A stretch of 60,234 nucleotides of DNA from contig NZ_SMLZ01000092.1 of assembly GCF_009711415.1 (NCBI RefSeq), positions 2,604 through 62,837 on the forward strand, written 5' to 3'. The notes under the pieces are model-generated. The model had not been told where the DNA came from, ran no database searches, and saw nothing but the letters and a program-made list of their open reading frames with translations. Shown here piece after piece: positions 16,713 to 25,705 of this stretch. This DNA is from Roseibium denhamense. GTDB taxonomy: Bacteria > Pseudomonadota > Alphaproteobacteria > Rhizobiales > Stappiaceae. The position numbers and the translations under genes were made by a program. Position 1 is the stretch's first letter. Each line of letters opens with the position of its first letter.

Positions 16713-18152
16713 ATGAACAAAAAACTCTACTCCGGCCACACCTTACGGCAGATCCGCAACGATTTTGGTCTCTCTCAGGTAGAGTTCGCCAGGAAGGTCG
16801 GATTATCAACCGCCTATGTAAATCAGATCGAGAACAACAACCGCCCGGTAACTGCATCCGTTCTGCTTACGATCAACCGGATTTTCGGGGTCGACCTCGC
16901 GGCCTTCGAGGAAAACGACCTCGACCGGGTCGTCCAGGATCTTGAAGAGATTTTTGCAGACACCCAGTTTCACAGCGCCTCCATCAAACGGCAGGAGGTC
17001 CACGAACTGGTCACCCGCGCCCCGGGAATTACCAAAGCCATTATGGACCTTTACGGCACGCTTCGGAGCTTTCATGACCGCGACGCGCTGACCGACGAGC
17101 TTTTCCAGCTGAACGGGCCTGCAGACGGGCCGGTTCAGCTGCAAAAATCCGCCTATGATGAAGTTCGCGATTTCTTTCACTACACAGACAATTATGTGGA
17201 CGCGCTGGACAGGGCCGCCGAGCGCCAGTCTCTGGATATCGGGCTCCCAAATGCGCACTCCAAATTCAACCGGCTGTGCGAATGGCTTTCTGAAACCCTT
17301 CGCATTACGGTCACTCAGGACGGATTTGACGATGGGACAATGATCCGCCACCGCGAGTTTGAACGAACAATCTCCGTGGATCGAGCCCTTCCGGAGACCA
17401 CCAAGAGTTTTCTTCTAGGCTCCCTGATTGCCGAATTCAGCGCACAAGACCTGATAACCAGTGAGGTCCAGCGGGGCAGATTCAACACACGCTCAGCGGA
17501 AAGCATCGCCCGCCTAGCCCTTAGAAACTATTACGCAGGTGCGCTGCTCCTGCCCTATGGCGCTTTCCTAGAGGCCGCGACGCAGAGCCGGCACGATATT
17601 CAGTTTCTCTCCCATCACCTGGGAGCGAGTATCGAAACGGTCTGCCATCGGCTCTCAACGCTCCAACGCCCTGGCGCAAAAGGCCTCCCCTTTTATTTCG
17701 TCAAGATCGACCGGGCTGGAAACGTCGTGAAACGGCACAGTGCGACACGGTTCCAGTTCGCACGCTTCGGAGGGTCTTGCCCGCGCTGGAATGTCCATCA
17801 AGCCTTCGAACAGAACTCGGGCAAGTTCACGACCCAGGTCGCGCAGATGCCGGATGGTGTCCAGTATTTGTGTATTGCGACCAGCGTCACAAAACACTCC
17901 CACAGATATGGTGACGGCGAGCGCCGCTACGCGCTCGGATTCGGATGTGAGCTCAAATATGCCGACGCCATTGTGTATGCCGACAACCTTGCGGTCGATT
18001 CCCCATCCGATATCGAGGAAATCGGCGTGAATTGCCGGATCTGTCCGCGGGACACCTGCGACCAGCGCGCCTTTCCGGCAATGGACAAGGAACCCTATAT
18101 CGATCCCGTTCAGCGCGGGATCGTTCCCTACCGCGTCACCTCGGCCAAATGA
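16713..18152 (+). CDS. ScfR/PrpR-type XRE transcriptional regulator
   Basis: The 479-residue regulator opens with an XRE helix-turn-helix (residues 10-65, LRQIRNDFGLSQVEFARKVGLS). A central region related to the IrrE/ImmA-like domain follows (LGASIETVCHRLSTLQRPG is typical), then a C-terminal DUF2083-like segment with a Cys cluster (CRICPRDTCDQRAF). Proteins of this build are the short-chain fatty acyl-CoA regulators that sense propionyl- or acetyl-CoA and control methylcitrate, glyoxylate or ethylmalonyl-CoA genes. None of those targets is in the window except mmsB nearby, whose pathway ends in propionyl-CoA; a link is inference. Confidence 0.85.
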   Translation: MNKKLYSGHTLRQIRNDFGLSQVEFARKVGLSTAYVNQIENNNRPVTASVLLTINRIFGVDLAAFEENDLDRVVQDLEEIFADTQFHSASIKRQEVHELVTRAPGITKAIMDLYGTLRSFHDRDALTDELFQLNGPADGPVQLQKSAYDEVRDFFHYTDNYVDALDRAAERQSLDIGLPNAHSKFNRLCEWLSETLRITVTQDGFDDGTMIRHREFERTISVDRALPETTKSFLLGSLIAEFSAQDLITSEVQRGRFNTRSAESIARLALRNYYAGALLLPYGAFLEAATQSRHDIQFLSHHLGASIETVCHRLSTLQRPGAKGLPFYFVKIDRAGNVVKRHSATRFQFARFGGSCPRWNVHQAFEQNSGKFTTQVAQMPDGVQYLCIATSVTKHSHRYGDGERRYALGFGCELKYADAIVYADNLAVDSPSDIEEIGVNCRICPRDTCDQRAFPAMDKEPYIDPVQRGIVPYRVTSAK

Positions 18153-18246
18153 TAAAGGCCCGAAAAGGAGGCTGATCGAGAGGCTGTAATTGCCGGTCTG
18201 TGACCTATATTCCCGGAAAACGGACTGCCCGCCCCGAAGGACCGAT

Positions 18247-19722
18247 ATGACCAAACCTCTGTTCCAATTCGACAACACCTACGCCCGTGAATTGCCCGGC
18301 TTTTATGTGGACTGGAAGGGAGCAGAGGTTCCACAGCCCGAACTGGCGCTTTTCAACCAGGATTTGGCAGCCAGCCTTGGGCTCAATGGGGCTGAACTGG
18401 AAACGGAGGCAGGTGCCCGCATTTTCGCGGGCGTCGACAGCCCCGAGGGCGCAGCCCCCCTCGCCCAGGTGTATGCCGGACATCAATTCGGTGGGTTTTC
18501 GCCCCAGCTGGGCGATGGCCGCGCATTATTGATCGGAGAGATTGTCGACCCTGAGGGCCAGCGCCGCGATATCCAGCTAAAAGGATCCGGCCGCACTCCT
18601 TTTTCGCGCGGCGGAGATGGCAAAGCCGTCTTGGGGCCCGTGCTCAGAGAGTATGTCATTGGCGAAGCAATGCACGCCCTTGGCATCCCTACCACCAGAG
18701 CGCTTGCCGCGGTCACCACGGGCGAGCGCGTTTACCGCGAAGGACCCAAACCCGGGGCGGTCTTGGCGCGTGTTGCCGCAAGTCACCTGCGCATTGGAAC
18801 GTTCCAATATTTTGCGGCCCGTCAGGAGACCGACAAGGTCCGCCAGCTTGCTGACTATGCCATCCACCGCCACGACCCCGATCTGGTAAGCGCTGACGGC
18901 AAGTATCTGAAATTCTTTTCAAGGGTTATCGAAAGACAGGCGGCGCTGGTTGCAAACTGGGTATTGGTCGGCTTCGTGCACGGCGTGATGAACACGGACA
19001 ACACGACAATCTCTGGAGAAACGATCGACTATGGCCCTTGCGCCTTTCTCGACGCTTATGATCCAGCTGCAGTCTTCAGTTCAATTGATCACGGCGGAAG
19101 ATACGCTTTCGGCCGCCAGCCGGTGATCCTGCAGTGGAATCTTGCCCGGCTCGCGGAAGCCATTCTCGCCTTGATCAACCCGGACGATCTGGACAAAGCG
19201 GTGGAACAGGTCACCGAAGAATTGAACCGGTTCCCCGACCTTTATCGCGCCCAGTGGCTCAATGGCATGCGCCAAAAGCTTGGCTTAAAGTCAGAAGACG
19301 CGGCAGATCAGAAGCTTGCAGAAGATCTTCTTGCGCTGATGGCAGACAGCGGGGCCGATTACACGCTCGTTTTCCGGACGCTTGCAGATGCAGCCACCGG
19401 CAACTCGCAAGGCTTGAAAGCGCAAATTTCCGATCTTGCAGCCATTGAAGAATGGCTGGCCCGCTGGACGGACCGATTAAGCCTCGAAGAGGCCGGCCCG
19501 GATGTGATCGCAACACAAATGAACGCGGTCAATCCTCTGTACATTCCGCGCAACCACCTTGTCGAATACGCACTGGAACAAGCGGAGGCTGGAGACCTGG
19601 CCCCTGTGCGAAAGCTTTTGGAGGCAGTTACCGCGCCTTACGAGGCACGCGATGGCTTTGAAGACTTCACCCAGCCCGCACCCGAAAATTTTGGTCCCTA
19701 TACGACGTATTGCGGGACCTGA
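18247..19722 (+). CDS. selO: Protein adenylyltransferase SelO (YdiU/UPF0061)
   Basis: The 491-residue protein is a SelO pseudokinase, which transfers AMP from ATP to Ser/Thr/Tyr of target proteins and is linked to redox stress. Diagnostic segments are VYAGHQFGGFSPQLGDGRA, QLKGSGRTPFSRGGDGKA, HGVMNTDNTTISG and TIDYGPCAFLD (metal-binding Asp), and the C-terminal YTTYCGT carries the conserved Cys that is selenocysteine in eukaryotes. ATG 18247 follows GAAGGAC; the upstream in-frame extension has no similarity. It is about 95 bases after the ScfR-type gene. Confidence 0.9.
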   Translation: MTKPLFQFDNTYARELPGFYVDWKGAEVPQPELALFNQDLAASLGLNGAELETEAGARIFAGVDSPEGAAPLAQVYAGHQFGGFSPQLGDGRALLIGEIVDPEGQRRDIQLKGSGRTPFSRGGDGKAVLGPVLREYVIGEAMHALGIPTTRALAAVTTGERVYREGPKPGAVLARVAASHLRIGTFQYFAARQETDKVRQLADYAIHRHDPDLVSADGKYLKFFSRVIERQAALVANWVLVGFVHGVMNTDNTTISGETIDYGPCAFLDAYDPAAVFSSIDHGGRYAFGRQPVILQWNLARLAEAILALINPDDLDKAVEQVTEELNRFPDLYRAQWLNGMRQKLGLKSEDAADQKLAEDLLALMADSGADYTLVFRTLADAATGNSQGLKAQISDLAAIEEWLARWTDRLSLEEAGPDVIATQMNAVNPLYIPRNHLVEYALEQAEAGDLAPVRKLLEAVTAPYEARDGFEDFTQPAPENFGPYTTYCGT

Positions 19723-20189
19723 CCCATCGGCCTGCTGGAATGATGCGGCAGCAACCATTGCGTTGGCTGCAGTATAGCCGCGATGCTTCGAAAATGAACG
19801 CAGGCGGACGTGTCCAGAGTGGACGCGCCCCTCGCCGCCGGAAATCTGAAACTCACAGCCGCGCTCGAAGGGCCAACGCCCCCCTGCCGGCAGGCGCCTA
19901 TCGAGCGGCGAACGCTCTAACCGGCCCACCGGATAGCCTCTCCAATTCCGGTAATTTTCAGCCTTACGACCCATACCGGAAAAAACCGGCCGCAATGGCC
20001 TTACAACAATGACAAGGTCCTCAACACCAATAAATAGTGCAACTTGAATGACAAAATCTTCGGGAGAGAAAATTCGATTTTTGCCTAAATTTTCCGCAAA
20101 GAAAGACCCTTTCATAACGCTGGGTAACGGTTTGGATACACCTCGAGGCCTAGGCATTTACGCATAACAATATCTTCCGGAAAGGACAC
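19723..20189. other. Intergenic region between selO and a binding-protein gene
   Basis: About 465 bases without a supported gene. Several short GC-rich inverted repeats occur (for example GTCC-AGAGT-GGAC near 19810), but none has a T tract. The last 190 bases are AT-richer and probably contain the promoter of the gene at 20190. A ribosome site, GGAAAGGA, lies at 20178-20185. Confidence 0.4.
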
Positions 20190-20903
20190 ATGATGCGTAC
20201 ACTTGCTGGTCTGCTGGCACTCGCTGCGGTGGCAATTGCGGCACCTGCTCAAGCTGCCGACATTAATCTGACCACTGAGGAATACAAACCGTTCAACTAC
20301 ACGGACGGCGACAAGATCGTCGGCTTTGGCGCTGAGCAGGTATTCGAGATCATGAACCGCGCTGGTCTCACCTACGAAGTTGAAATGGCTCAATGGTCCC
20401 GCGCAATCGGATTGGCGGAACGGGAAGCAAACTACTGTGTCTTCACCGCGGCCCACACCGAAGAGCGTGACCCGAAATTCCTATGGGTCGAGCCTTTGAA
20501 CGTGGACCGTACCTTGCTGATCAAGATGGCAGGAACTGACGTCAATCCGGCCTCAATTGACGATGCCAAGGCGTACACAGTCGGTACCCAGTCCCAGGAC
20601 TATACGGAATCCCTCCTCCAGCAGCAGGGCTTTCCGAAAATCGATGCTGCAAAAGACATGGAAACAACCTTGAAGAAACTGGAAGCCGGCCGGATTGATC
20701 TGGTTGCTGTTTCCGAGGCGTTCTACAAAGGCCTGAAACAACGCGGCATTGACGTGGAGACTGCGGTTGTCCTTTCAGAAACCGTGCTTTCAATGGCCTG
20801 TAACCCGGGCACAGACGCAGCAAACGTCAAGAAAATGCAGGATGCGCTGAAGTCCATGATCGACGACGGAACTCAGGAAAAGATCCTGGCGAAATACCAG
20901 TAA
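20190..20903 (+). CDS. Periplasmic solute-binding protein, SBP_bac_3 type (orphan)
   Basis: The 237-residue protein has a clear signal peptide (LAGLLALAAVAIAAPAQAA, cleaved near residue 23) and the polar-amino-acid binding fold: LTTEEYKPFNYTDGDKIVGFGAEQVFEIM. Two Cys (NYCVFTAAHTEER and SMACNPG) could form a disulfide bridging the lobes; similar Cys pairs occur in the binding proteins at 38761 and 39662. No transporter partners are adjacent. Two consecutive ATG codons (20190, 20193) follow GGAAAGGA. A strong terminator closes the unit, so it is monocistronic. Confidence 0.8.
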   Translation: MMRTLAGLLALAAVAIAAPAQAADINLTTEEYKPFNYTDGDKIVGFGAEQVFEIMNRAGLTYEVEMAQWSRAIGLAEREANYCVFTAAHTEERDPKFLWVEPLNVDRTLLIKMAGTDVNPASIDDAKAYTVGTQSQDYTESLLQQQGFPKIDAAKDMETTLKKLEAGRIDLVAVSEAFYKGLKQRGIDVETAVVLSETVLSMACNPGTDAANVKKMQDALKSMIDDGTQEKILAKYQ

Positions 20904-20937
20904 CTGACCTGAACTGTCGGTAAGTGTTAGACGAAGC

Positions 20938-20971
20938 AAGGCCCCGGTGCAGGGATGCACCGGGGCCTTTT
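20938..20971 (+). terminator. Rho-independent terminator
   Basis: AAGGCCCCGGTGCA (20938-20951) pairs perfectly with TGCACCGGGGCCTT (20956-20969) around GGGA, ending in TTTT. It terminates the binding-protein gene at 20190 and may also serve the convergent gene at 21043. Confidence 0.9.
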
Positions 20972-21042
20972 GCCTGAATCATGTTTTGATCGGCATCGGG
21001 TAGCGGGTTCTCCCTGCAGGTGCCTTTCCAAAGAGCATGCGC

Positions 21043-21807
21043 TCAATTGATTTCCCTCGGCCGGATATAGGACCCGATGATGCGCTCAAATTCGCCATTG
21101 TCGCGGATAATAGCCATGCCACGGTTGAAGGCGTCGATGAAATACGGGCCATCATCGATCTGACGGGAAATCAGCAAATGATAGGACCAGGGGTATGTCA
21201 TACTTTCCAGATGGCCTATGCGTTTACGCTGCTGCTCGCTCAGATGCTCGAGGATGGCCTCGTACCCGCTGGTCTCCAGTTCCGGCACGAAATCAACCCG
21301 CCCCATGACCAGCATTTGAAACAGCTGCTGATTGTTTGGAACGCGGGAAACGATGATCGAGTTATCGTCGACAAACGGTGCAAATTGCCGGCCGAACGCG
21401 CTCGAATCCAGAGCGCCCATGACCTTTCCCTTCAGGTCTTCCGGTTTTTGAGCCGAAATCGGATTATCGCGTGAGTAAAAAACAACCTCGCGAAGCGTGA
21501 AGAGTGGATCGCTTGCAAGATACAGCCGGTCTCTTTCCGGGGTAAGGACCCACATGAAGCTGCCGTCCCAAGCGCCCCTTTCGACCAGCATCATGGCCCG
21601 GTTCCATGGAAAGAAACCGTATTCCACCTCAATGCCGGCTGCATTGAAGGCTGCGGTCACCAGTTCAGAGGCCGCTCCATAGTTCGGCAAGTCCTTGGAT
21701 TGATAAGGCGCCCACTCTCCATTGGTCAACCGGATTTTGGTCGGTGCATCTGCGGTTGCCGGGCCCGCTACGAGCAATGAGAGCAATACGGCTATCAGCG
21801 TCTTCAT
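21043..21807 (-). CDS. Periplasmic solute-binding protein, SBP_bac_3 type (orphan)
   Basis: The 254-residue protein has a signal peptide (MKTLIAVLLSLLVAGPATAD) and a PBPb fold: LTNGEWAPYQSKDLPNYGAASELVT, then FFPWNRAMMLVERGAWDG and LKGKVMGALDSSA. It belongs to the same broad family as the protein at 8226 (compare FLPWARAYRQA) but is not a close copy. No permease gene adjoins. It is convergent with the binding-protein gene at 20190. Confidence 0.78.
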   Translation of the reverse strand: MKTLIAVLLSLLVAGPATADAPTKIRLTNGEWAPYQSKDLPNYGAASELVTAAFNAAGIEVEYGFFPWNRAMMLVERGAWDGSFMWVLTPERDRLYLASDPLFTLREVVFYSRDNPISAQKPEDLKGKVMGALDSSAFGRQFAPFVDDNSIIVSRVPNNQQLFQMLVMGRVDFVPELETSGYEAILEHLSEQQRKRIGHLESMTYPWSYHLLISRQIDDGPYFIDAFNRGMAIIRDNGEFERIIGSYIRPREIN

Positions 21808-22031
21808 GGCGGCTCCGATCTTTGATGAAGCTACTTCAGGGTGTGAGTGTTACACAAACACAATTATTCTCCAAACCTGCCGGATATTGAACCTGCCCAG
21901 CGTCACCGCCGCCACCCGATGGACAGCTCCATTTCAGGCGAACGCTCGCGGCAGTGTCCTCCGGTAGCTGCTGAAAGGCCGGGGCGCTGCCTTCGGTCAG
22001 TCCATGCTATCCGGTATCAGACGGTTCCCAA

Positions 22032-22352
22032 TCAATCGAAACTCTCAGCAACGTCATACATCACAGGTTCGAAACTCTTGCAGAGTTCACCAATCCGCCG
22101 GTTCCGGTCCCGCATTTCAGGTGTGCGCAGCATCGCTAAAAAGTCTTCGCGGCGCCGCCATTGCGAGTAATTGGCAATCCGGGTCTGGGCATCATTCACA
22201 TGCAGCCCGGCACCAATGAAGCCGGGCTGATGGCGAATGAAACTTTCATAGGCGTCCTTCAACAATTCCAGCAGGTCGAAGCACGTTCCAGGCGTCATCT
22301 CAAAGGTCGTGATCACGGTTTGATAATCCGTGTCACTGGTAATGTGTGGCAT
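22032..22352 (-). CDS. Antibiotic-biosynthesis-monooxygenase-type (ABM) domain protein
   Basis: The 106-residue protein has the dimeric alpha/beta-barrel pattern of ABM-fold proteins: TTFEMTPGTCFDLLELLKDAYESFIRHQPGFIGAGLHVNDAQTRIANYSQWRRREDF. Members include small monooxygenases and many of unknown role. ATG 22352 follows GGAAGGAGGAG (reading minus) and is preferred to the frame's earlier start. No pathway is indicated by the neighbours. Confidence 0.75.
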   Translation of the reverse strand: MPHITSDTDYQTVITTFEMTPGTCFDLLELLKDAYESFIRHQPGFIGAGLHVNDAQTRIANYSQWRRREDFLAMLRTPEMRDRNRRIGELCKSFEPVMYDVAESFD

Positions 22353-22449
22353 GGCTCTCCTCCTTCCATGTCGCAAGGAAGGCTGACATGTTTTGAAAAC
22401 ACCGGCAAGCGGATGGCTTATCCCAAAGACAACTGATTATAACCCATCT

Positions 22450-22552
22450 GACCGGGTTTTGAGGGCTTTCGGATAGGCGCATGTCGCAGGGCGATACGGT
22501 GTTATCGCTCAAGACATGCAACGCAGCCGAATGCCCTCAAAACCCGGCCTTC
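22450..22552. repeat. ~100-nt nested inverted repeat (long hairpin)
   Basis: CCGGGTTTTGAGGGC (22452-22466) is the exact reverse complement of GCCCTCAAAACCCGG (22533-22547). Pairing continues inward with TTCGG/CCGAA, then GCATGTC/GACATGC and GCGATA/TATCGC around a six-base loop. The 313-base gap between the ABM gene and the LysR gene (22353-22665) holds no other feature. It could be a small mobile palindrome, a structured RNA or a bidirectional terminator. Confidence 0.75.
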
Positions 22553-22665
22553 GGTAGCATCTTCTCGCTCCCCGGACATCGTTTCACCGCTTGTCCGGTA
22601 AACCAGACCGCACGGCGCGATGCGCCTCGCCGGAAAACGGGAAGAGGCCATCACATGGGTCATAA

Positions 22666-23634
22666 TCAGGTGTCTTTGGTACTACCATCGGGCGGGAGCG
22701 TGACCCCATCGATTTGCATGGACAGGACGGCTTCCCGGGAGAGCGACAAGAGCTTTTCGAAGTGTCCGGCCCGCGAGCTTCCCTTCCGCCACGCGAGCGA
22801 CATCGTCCTGTTCAGTGGAACACCTTCCACCCTTTTCAGCAGCAAATTTGGCTCCTTGCCAAATTCCGAAGCAACGTAAGCGGCCGGGAACAGCGCAAGC
22901 CCCATACCGATGGAGGCCATCTGCCGGACTGCGTCCAGGCTTGTTCCTTCATAGTCCTGGCGGAACTCGGCCCCTGCGGCGCGGGCAAGCTCTTGCACGT
23001 CATTGTGTAGCCGAAACCCCTGCCCCAAGGACAAAAGCTTCTCGCCGCGCAACATGGACACCGGGATCACACCGACACCTGCAAGCGGGTGGGTCCGCGG
23101 CACGGCCAGGACAACTGCCTCATGACACAGGATACGGTCTTCGATCTGGTCGGAGCGCGTGATGTCCGGGGTCATGACGCAGTCCAGGACGCCGGACCGC
23201 AGCTGTTCCTCAAGCAGGCCCGGCCGGTCTTCACGAATATAGAGCTCCAAACCCGGGTAGGCCTGCTTCAAAATTGGAAGCAAATACGGCATGAAATAAG
23301 GCCCGAATGTGGACGAGACCCCGAGGCGGATGAGGCCGCCGAGATTACCTTGACCCGCTTTTGCCGCCAGAACGAACTCGTCGAGATTTTCCAGCACTTG
23401 ACGTGCCATGGGCAGCAAGCGTTCGCCAGCAGCGGTGAGCGAAACAACGCCGGCACTCCGCTCCACAAGTACCGTCTCAAGACTTTCCTCTAGAAGCTTG
23501 AATTGAGACGATAATGTGGGCTGAGAAACATTGCATTTATCTGCAGCTTTTCCAAAGTGCAGAACCTCCGCAAGGGCTGAAAAATACTCTAGCTGACGCG
23601 CAGATGGCCGGAACGGCATTGCGGACATCTCCAT
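22666..23634 (-). CDS. LysR-family transcriptional regulator (OxyR-like layout)
   Basis: The 322-residue protein has an N-terminal LysR winged helix-turn-helix (about residues 10-70: RQLEYFSALAEVLHFGKAADKCNVSQPTLSSQFKLLEE) and a periplasmic-binding-like effector domain. The sequence is OxyR-like in style (LVERSAGVVSLTAAGERLLPMARQVL), but I see no clear CxxxxxxxxC redox pair in the effector domain, so the effector is unknown. It is divergent from the small YdcH-type gene at 23739, with ~100 bases between that could hold its operator. Confidence 0.85.
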   Translation of the reverse strand: MEMSAMPFRPSARQLEYFSALAEVLHFGKAADKCNVSQPTLSSQFKLLEESLETVLVERSAGVVSLTAAGERLLPMARQVLENLDEFVLAAKAGQGNLGGLIRLGVSSTFGPYFMPYLLPILKQAYPGLELYIREDRPGLLEEQLRSGVLDCVMTPDITRSDQIEDRILCHEAVVLAVPRTHPLAGVGVIPVSMLRGEKLLSLGQGFRLHNDVQELARAAGAEFRQDYEGTSLDAVRQMASIGMGLALFPAAYVASEFGKEPNLLLKRVEGVPLNRTMSLAWRKGSSRAGHFEKLLSLSREAVLSMQIDGVTLPPDGSTKDT

Positions 23635-23738
23635 GATAGGAAAATTCTATTACACCTATCATAATAATGTATTTCTTCTATCGATCCAACAGCCCCATAT
23701 CTACACCACCAACGGTCCCCAGTTGAAGGAATGATGCA

Positions 23739-23924
23739 ATGTATAACCGGCTAAGGTCTCTCCAAAACCAGCATACCACCTTGGATTCCCTGATCCGCCG
23801 GGAAGAAATGCACCCTTTTCCTGACCGCCAGCACATCCGCAGTCTGAAGAAATTCAAGTTGCGCTTGCGCGACGAAATCATCCGGCTCGAACAGAGCCTC
23901 AACCCGAATGCCCTTCCGGCCTGA
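23739..23924 (+). CDS. YdcH/DUF465-family small protein
   Basis: The 61-residue protein is almost entirely helical and charged. It has the DUF465/YdcH pattern (HTTLDSLIRREEMHPFPDRQHIRSLKKFKLRLRDEI), in which a basic stretch KKFKLRLRDE follows a helix turn. The function of this family is unknown. It has an ATG after GGAATGATGCA and is followed 34 bases later by another small gene, probably in one transcript. Confidence 0.75.
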   Translation: MYNRLRSLQNQHTTLDSLIRREEMHPFPDRQHIRSLKKFKLRLRDEIIRLEQSLNPNALPA

Positions 23925-23958
23925 CCCGCTCGGAATATCAATCAGAGGAGATCGAGCA

Positions 23959-24171
23959 ATGACACCGTTTTGGGCCGCAATGGCGATGCCGGGCTGGAAA
24001 CAACCAACCGCACGTCAAACAAGGTTGCGTGACTTGGAAGCGCGCATGGGTGCCTTTCTGGTCGAGAAGGACGTTACACGGACATCGTGTCCGAACGTAT
24101 TGAACAACATCCGCAATGCCCGCTCATCCGTCCAGCAGGAACTCACCAAGGGAAAAAGCCCCAACGCGTGA
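23959..24171 (+). CDS. Small unknown protein downstream of ydcH-type gene
   Basis: This 70-residue frame has a good ribosome site (AGAGGAGA, 23943-23950) before ATG 23959 and ends 30 bases before a strong terminator, supporting a real gene. The sequence is basic, with a Trp/Met-rich start (MTPFWAAMAMPGW) and a helical second half. There is no recognised domain. It is probably cotranscribed with the gene at 23739. Confidence 0.5.
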   Translation: MTPFWAAMAMPGWKQPTARQTRLRDLEARMGAFLVEKDVTRTSCPNVLNNIRNARSSVQQELTKGKSPNA

Positions 24172-24201
24172 TGCCCCCACGCCACCCTTATCTGCTGGAC
24201 A

Positions 24202-24234
24202 AGCCCGCCCGTACCGCAAACGGGCGGGCTTTTT
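24202..24234 (+). terminator. Rho-independent terminator
   Basis: AGCCCGCCCG (24202-24211) pairs with CGGGCGGGCT (24221-24230), followed by TTTTT. It closes the two-gene unit 23739-24171. Confidence 0.9.
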
Positions 24235-24300
24235 GTCATTGCGCAGGACAATCTGAGATCAGTACACTTGGCGCACCTGTTTTCCTGCCAGGATGCTTTC

Positions 24301-25116
24301 ATGCCAGATTACTATGCGCCAACAGGCGGCCACCCGCCGCAAACACAACTCTTGACTGATCGGGCAGTCTTCACCGAAGCGTATGCCGTCATTCCCAAAG
24401 GCACGATGCGCGACATCGTGACAAGTTTTCTGCCGTTCTGGACGCTGACAAGGCTATGGGTGCTGTCGCGCCCCTTGTCCGGTTTCGCTGAAACGTTTTC
24501 CCAGTACATCATGGAAGTTCAACCCGGCGGAGGCAGCCAAACTCCGGAAACAGATCCAGAGGCGCAAGGCGTACTGTTTGTGGTGAGCGGAACCATGACG
24601 TTGAGCATCGAGGGAACCAATCATGAGATGGCGGAAGGCGGCTATGCGTATCTGCCAGCCGGCTGTGACTGGCAACTGGAAAACACCGGGAACGAACCGG
24701 TACGGTTCCATTGGGTTCGCAAGGCCTATGAAGCAGTGCCCGGACTTGACGCACCAGAACCATTCGTGACCAACGAAAAACGGGTCGCCCCCAAGGTAAT
24801 GCCGGGCACCGATGGCAAATGGGCAACGACCCGTTTCGTCGAACCGGAGGACCTGCGGCACGATATGCATGTCAACATAGTGACGTTCGAGCCGGGCGCT
24901 GTCATTCCGTTCGCGGAAACCCATGTGATGGAACACGGTCTTTACGTTCTAGAGGGCAAGGCCGTTTACCGCTTGAACCAGGATTGGGTGGAAGTGGAGG
25001 CCGGCGACTACATGTGGCTCCGCGCCTTCTGCCCCCAGGCTTGCTATGCAGGCGGTCCGGGCAGGTTCCGCTATCTGCTCTACAAGGACGTAAACCGGCA
25101 CATGAAGCTGCGGTAG
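24301..25116 (+). CDS. allE: (S)-ureidoglycine aminohydrolase (bicupin)
   Basis: The 271-residue protein has two cupin domains, the UGAAH (YlbA/AllE) architecture: the first cupin centres on QYIMEVQPGGGSQTPETDPEAQGVLFVVSG, the second on VNIVTFEPGAVIPFAETHVMEHGLYVLEGKAVYRL (metal ligands in the Glu/His-rich stretch). The enzyme releases ammonia from (S)-ureidoglycine to give (S)-ureidoglycolate in allantoin breakdown. The next gene, five bases downstream, encodes the following step, which confirms the assignment. The start at 24301 is preferred over an in-frame TTG 33 bases upstream. Confidence 0.88.
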   Translation: MPDYYAPTGGHPPQTQLLTDRAVFTEAYAVIPKGTMRDIVTSFLPFWTLTRLWVLSRPLSGFAETFSQYIMEVQPGGGSQTPETDPEAQGVLFVVSGTMTLSIEGTNHEMAEGGYAYLPAGCDWQLENTGNEPVRFHWVRKAYEAVPGLDAPEPFVTNEKRVAPKVMPGTDGKWATTRFVEPEDLRHDMHVNIVTFEPGAVIPFAETHVMEHGLYVLEGKAVYRLNQDWVEVEAGDYMWLRAFCPQACYAGGPGRFRYLLYKDVNRHMKLR

Positions 25117-25120
25117 GCCC

Positions 25121-25618
25121 ATGTCCGAAACGATTTTCACACAGCCATTGACGGCAGACCTGTTTGCCCCGTTCGGGGATGTGCTGGAGGCGGCCGGGAC
25201 ACCGGACAAGATCATCAACCAGGGCAAATGCGGCCGCTATCACGATCTGGCCGCACCCGACATAGTCGGGGACGGTGCCCGTGCGGGCATCAGCCTCTTT
25301 CACTCGGAAAAGAGAACGCTTCCCTATAAGCTCGAACTTGTCGAGCGGCATCCCCTTGGCAGCCAGGCTTTCATACCGATGACACAGGCACCGTTCCTGG
25401 TGATTGTTTGCCCGGATGAAAACGGGCGGCCGGGACGCCCCCTCGCCTTCACCACCGCTCCGGGCCAAGGGATCAATCTTCATCGGGGCACCTGGCACGG
25501 CGTTCTCACCCCGCTTGCAGACCCGGGCCTTTTTGCCGTGGTCGACCGTATTGGCGATGGCGACAACCTGGAAGAATTCTGGTTCGATGAACCATTTCTG
25601 GTGGCGGGCAGCACGTGA
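25121..25618 (+). CDS. allA: Ureidoglycolate lyase
   Basis: The 165-residue protein matches AllA, which splits (S)-ureidoglycolate into glyoxylate and urea. Typical segments are LTADLFAPFGDVLEA near the start, GISLFHSEKRTLPYKLELVERHPLGSQAFIPM, and LHRGTWHGVLTPL with the metal/active-site His. The length is normal for the family. It follows allE by four bases and ends before a shared strong terminator, so the two form a ureide-degradation operon. Other uricase or allantoinase genes are not in the window. Confidence 0.9.
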   Translation: MSETIFTQPLTADLFAPFGDVLEAAGTPDKIINQGKCGRYHDLAAPDIVGDGARAGISLFHSEKRTLPYKLELVERHPLGSQAFIPMTQAPFLVIVCPDENGRPGRPLAFTTAPGQGINLHRGTWHGVLTPLADPGLFAVVDRIGDGDNLEEFWFDEPFLVAGST

Positions 25619-25661
25619 ATCAACTGATTAGAAAACTGGCCTAAGCGATTCCAAAATCAAC

Positions 25662-25694
25662 AAAAAAGGCAGCCTGCCGGGCTGCCTTTTTTTT
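25662..25694. terminator. Bidirectional terminator between allA and the RND operon
   Basis: An A-run followed by GGCAGCC (25668-25674) pairs with GGCTGCC (25680-25686) followed by eight T. A-runs and T-runs on both sides allow termination of the + strand allEA and of the convergent minus-strand pump operon. Confidence 0.9.
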
Positions 25695-25705
25695 CGCTTT
25701 TCAGA

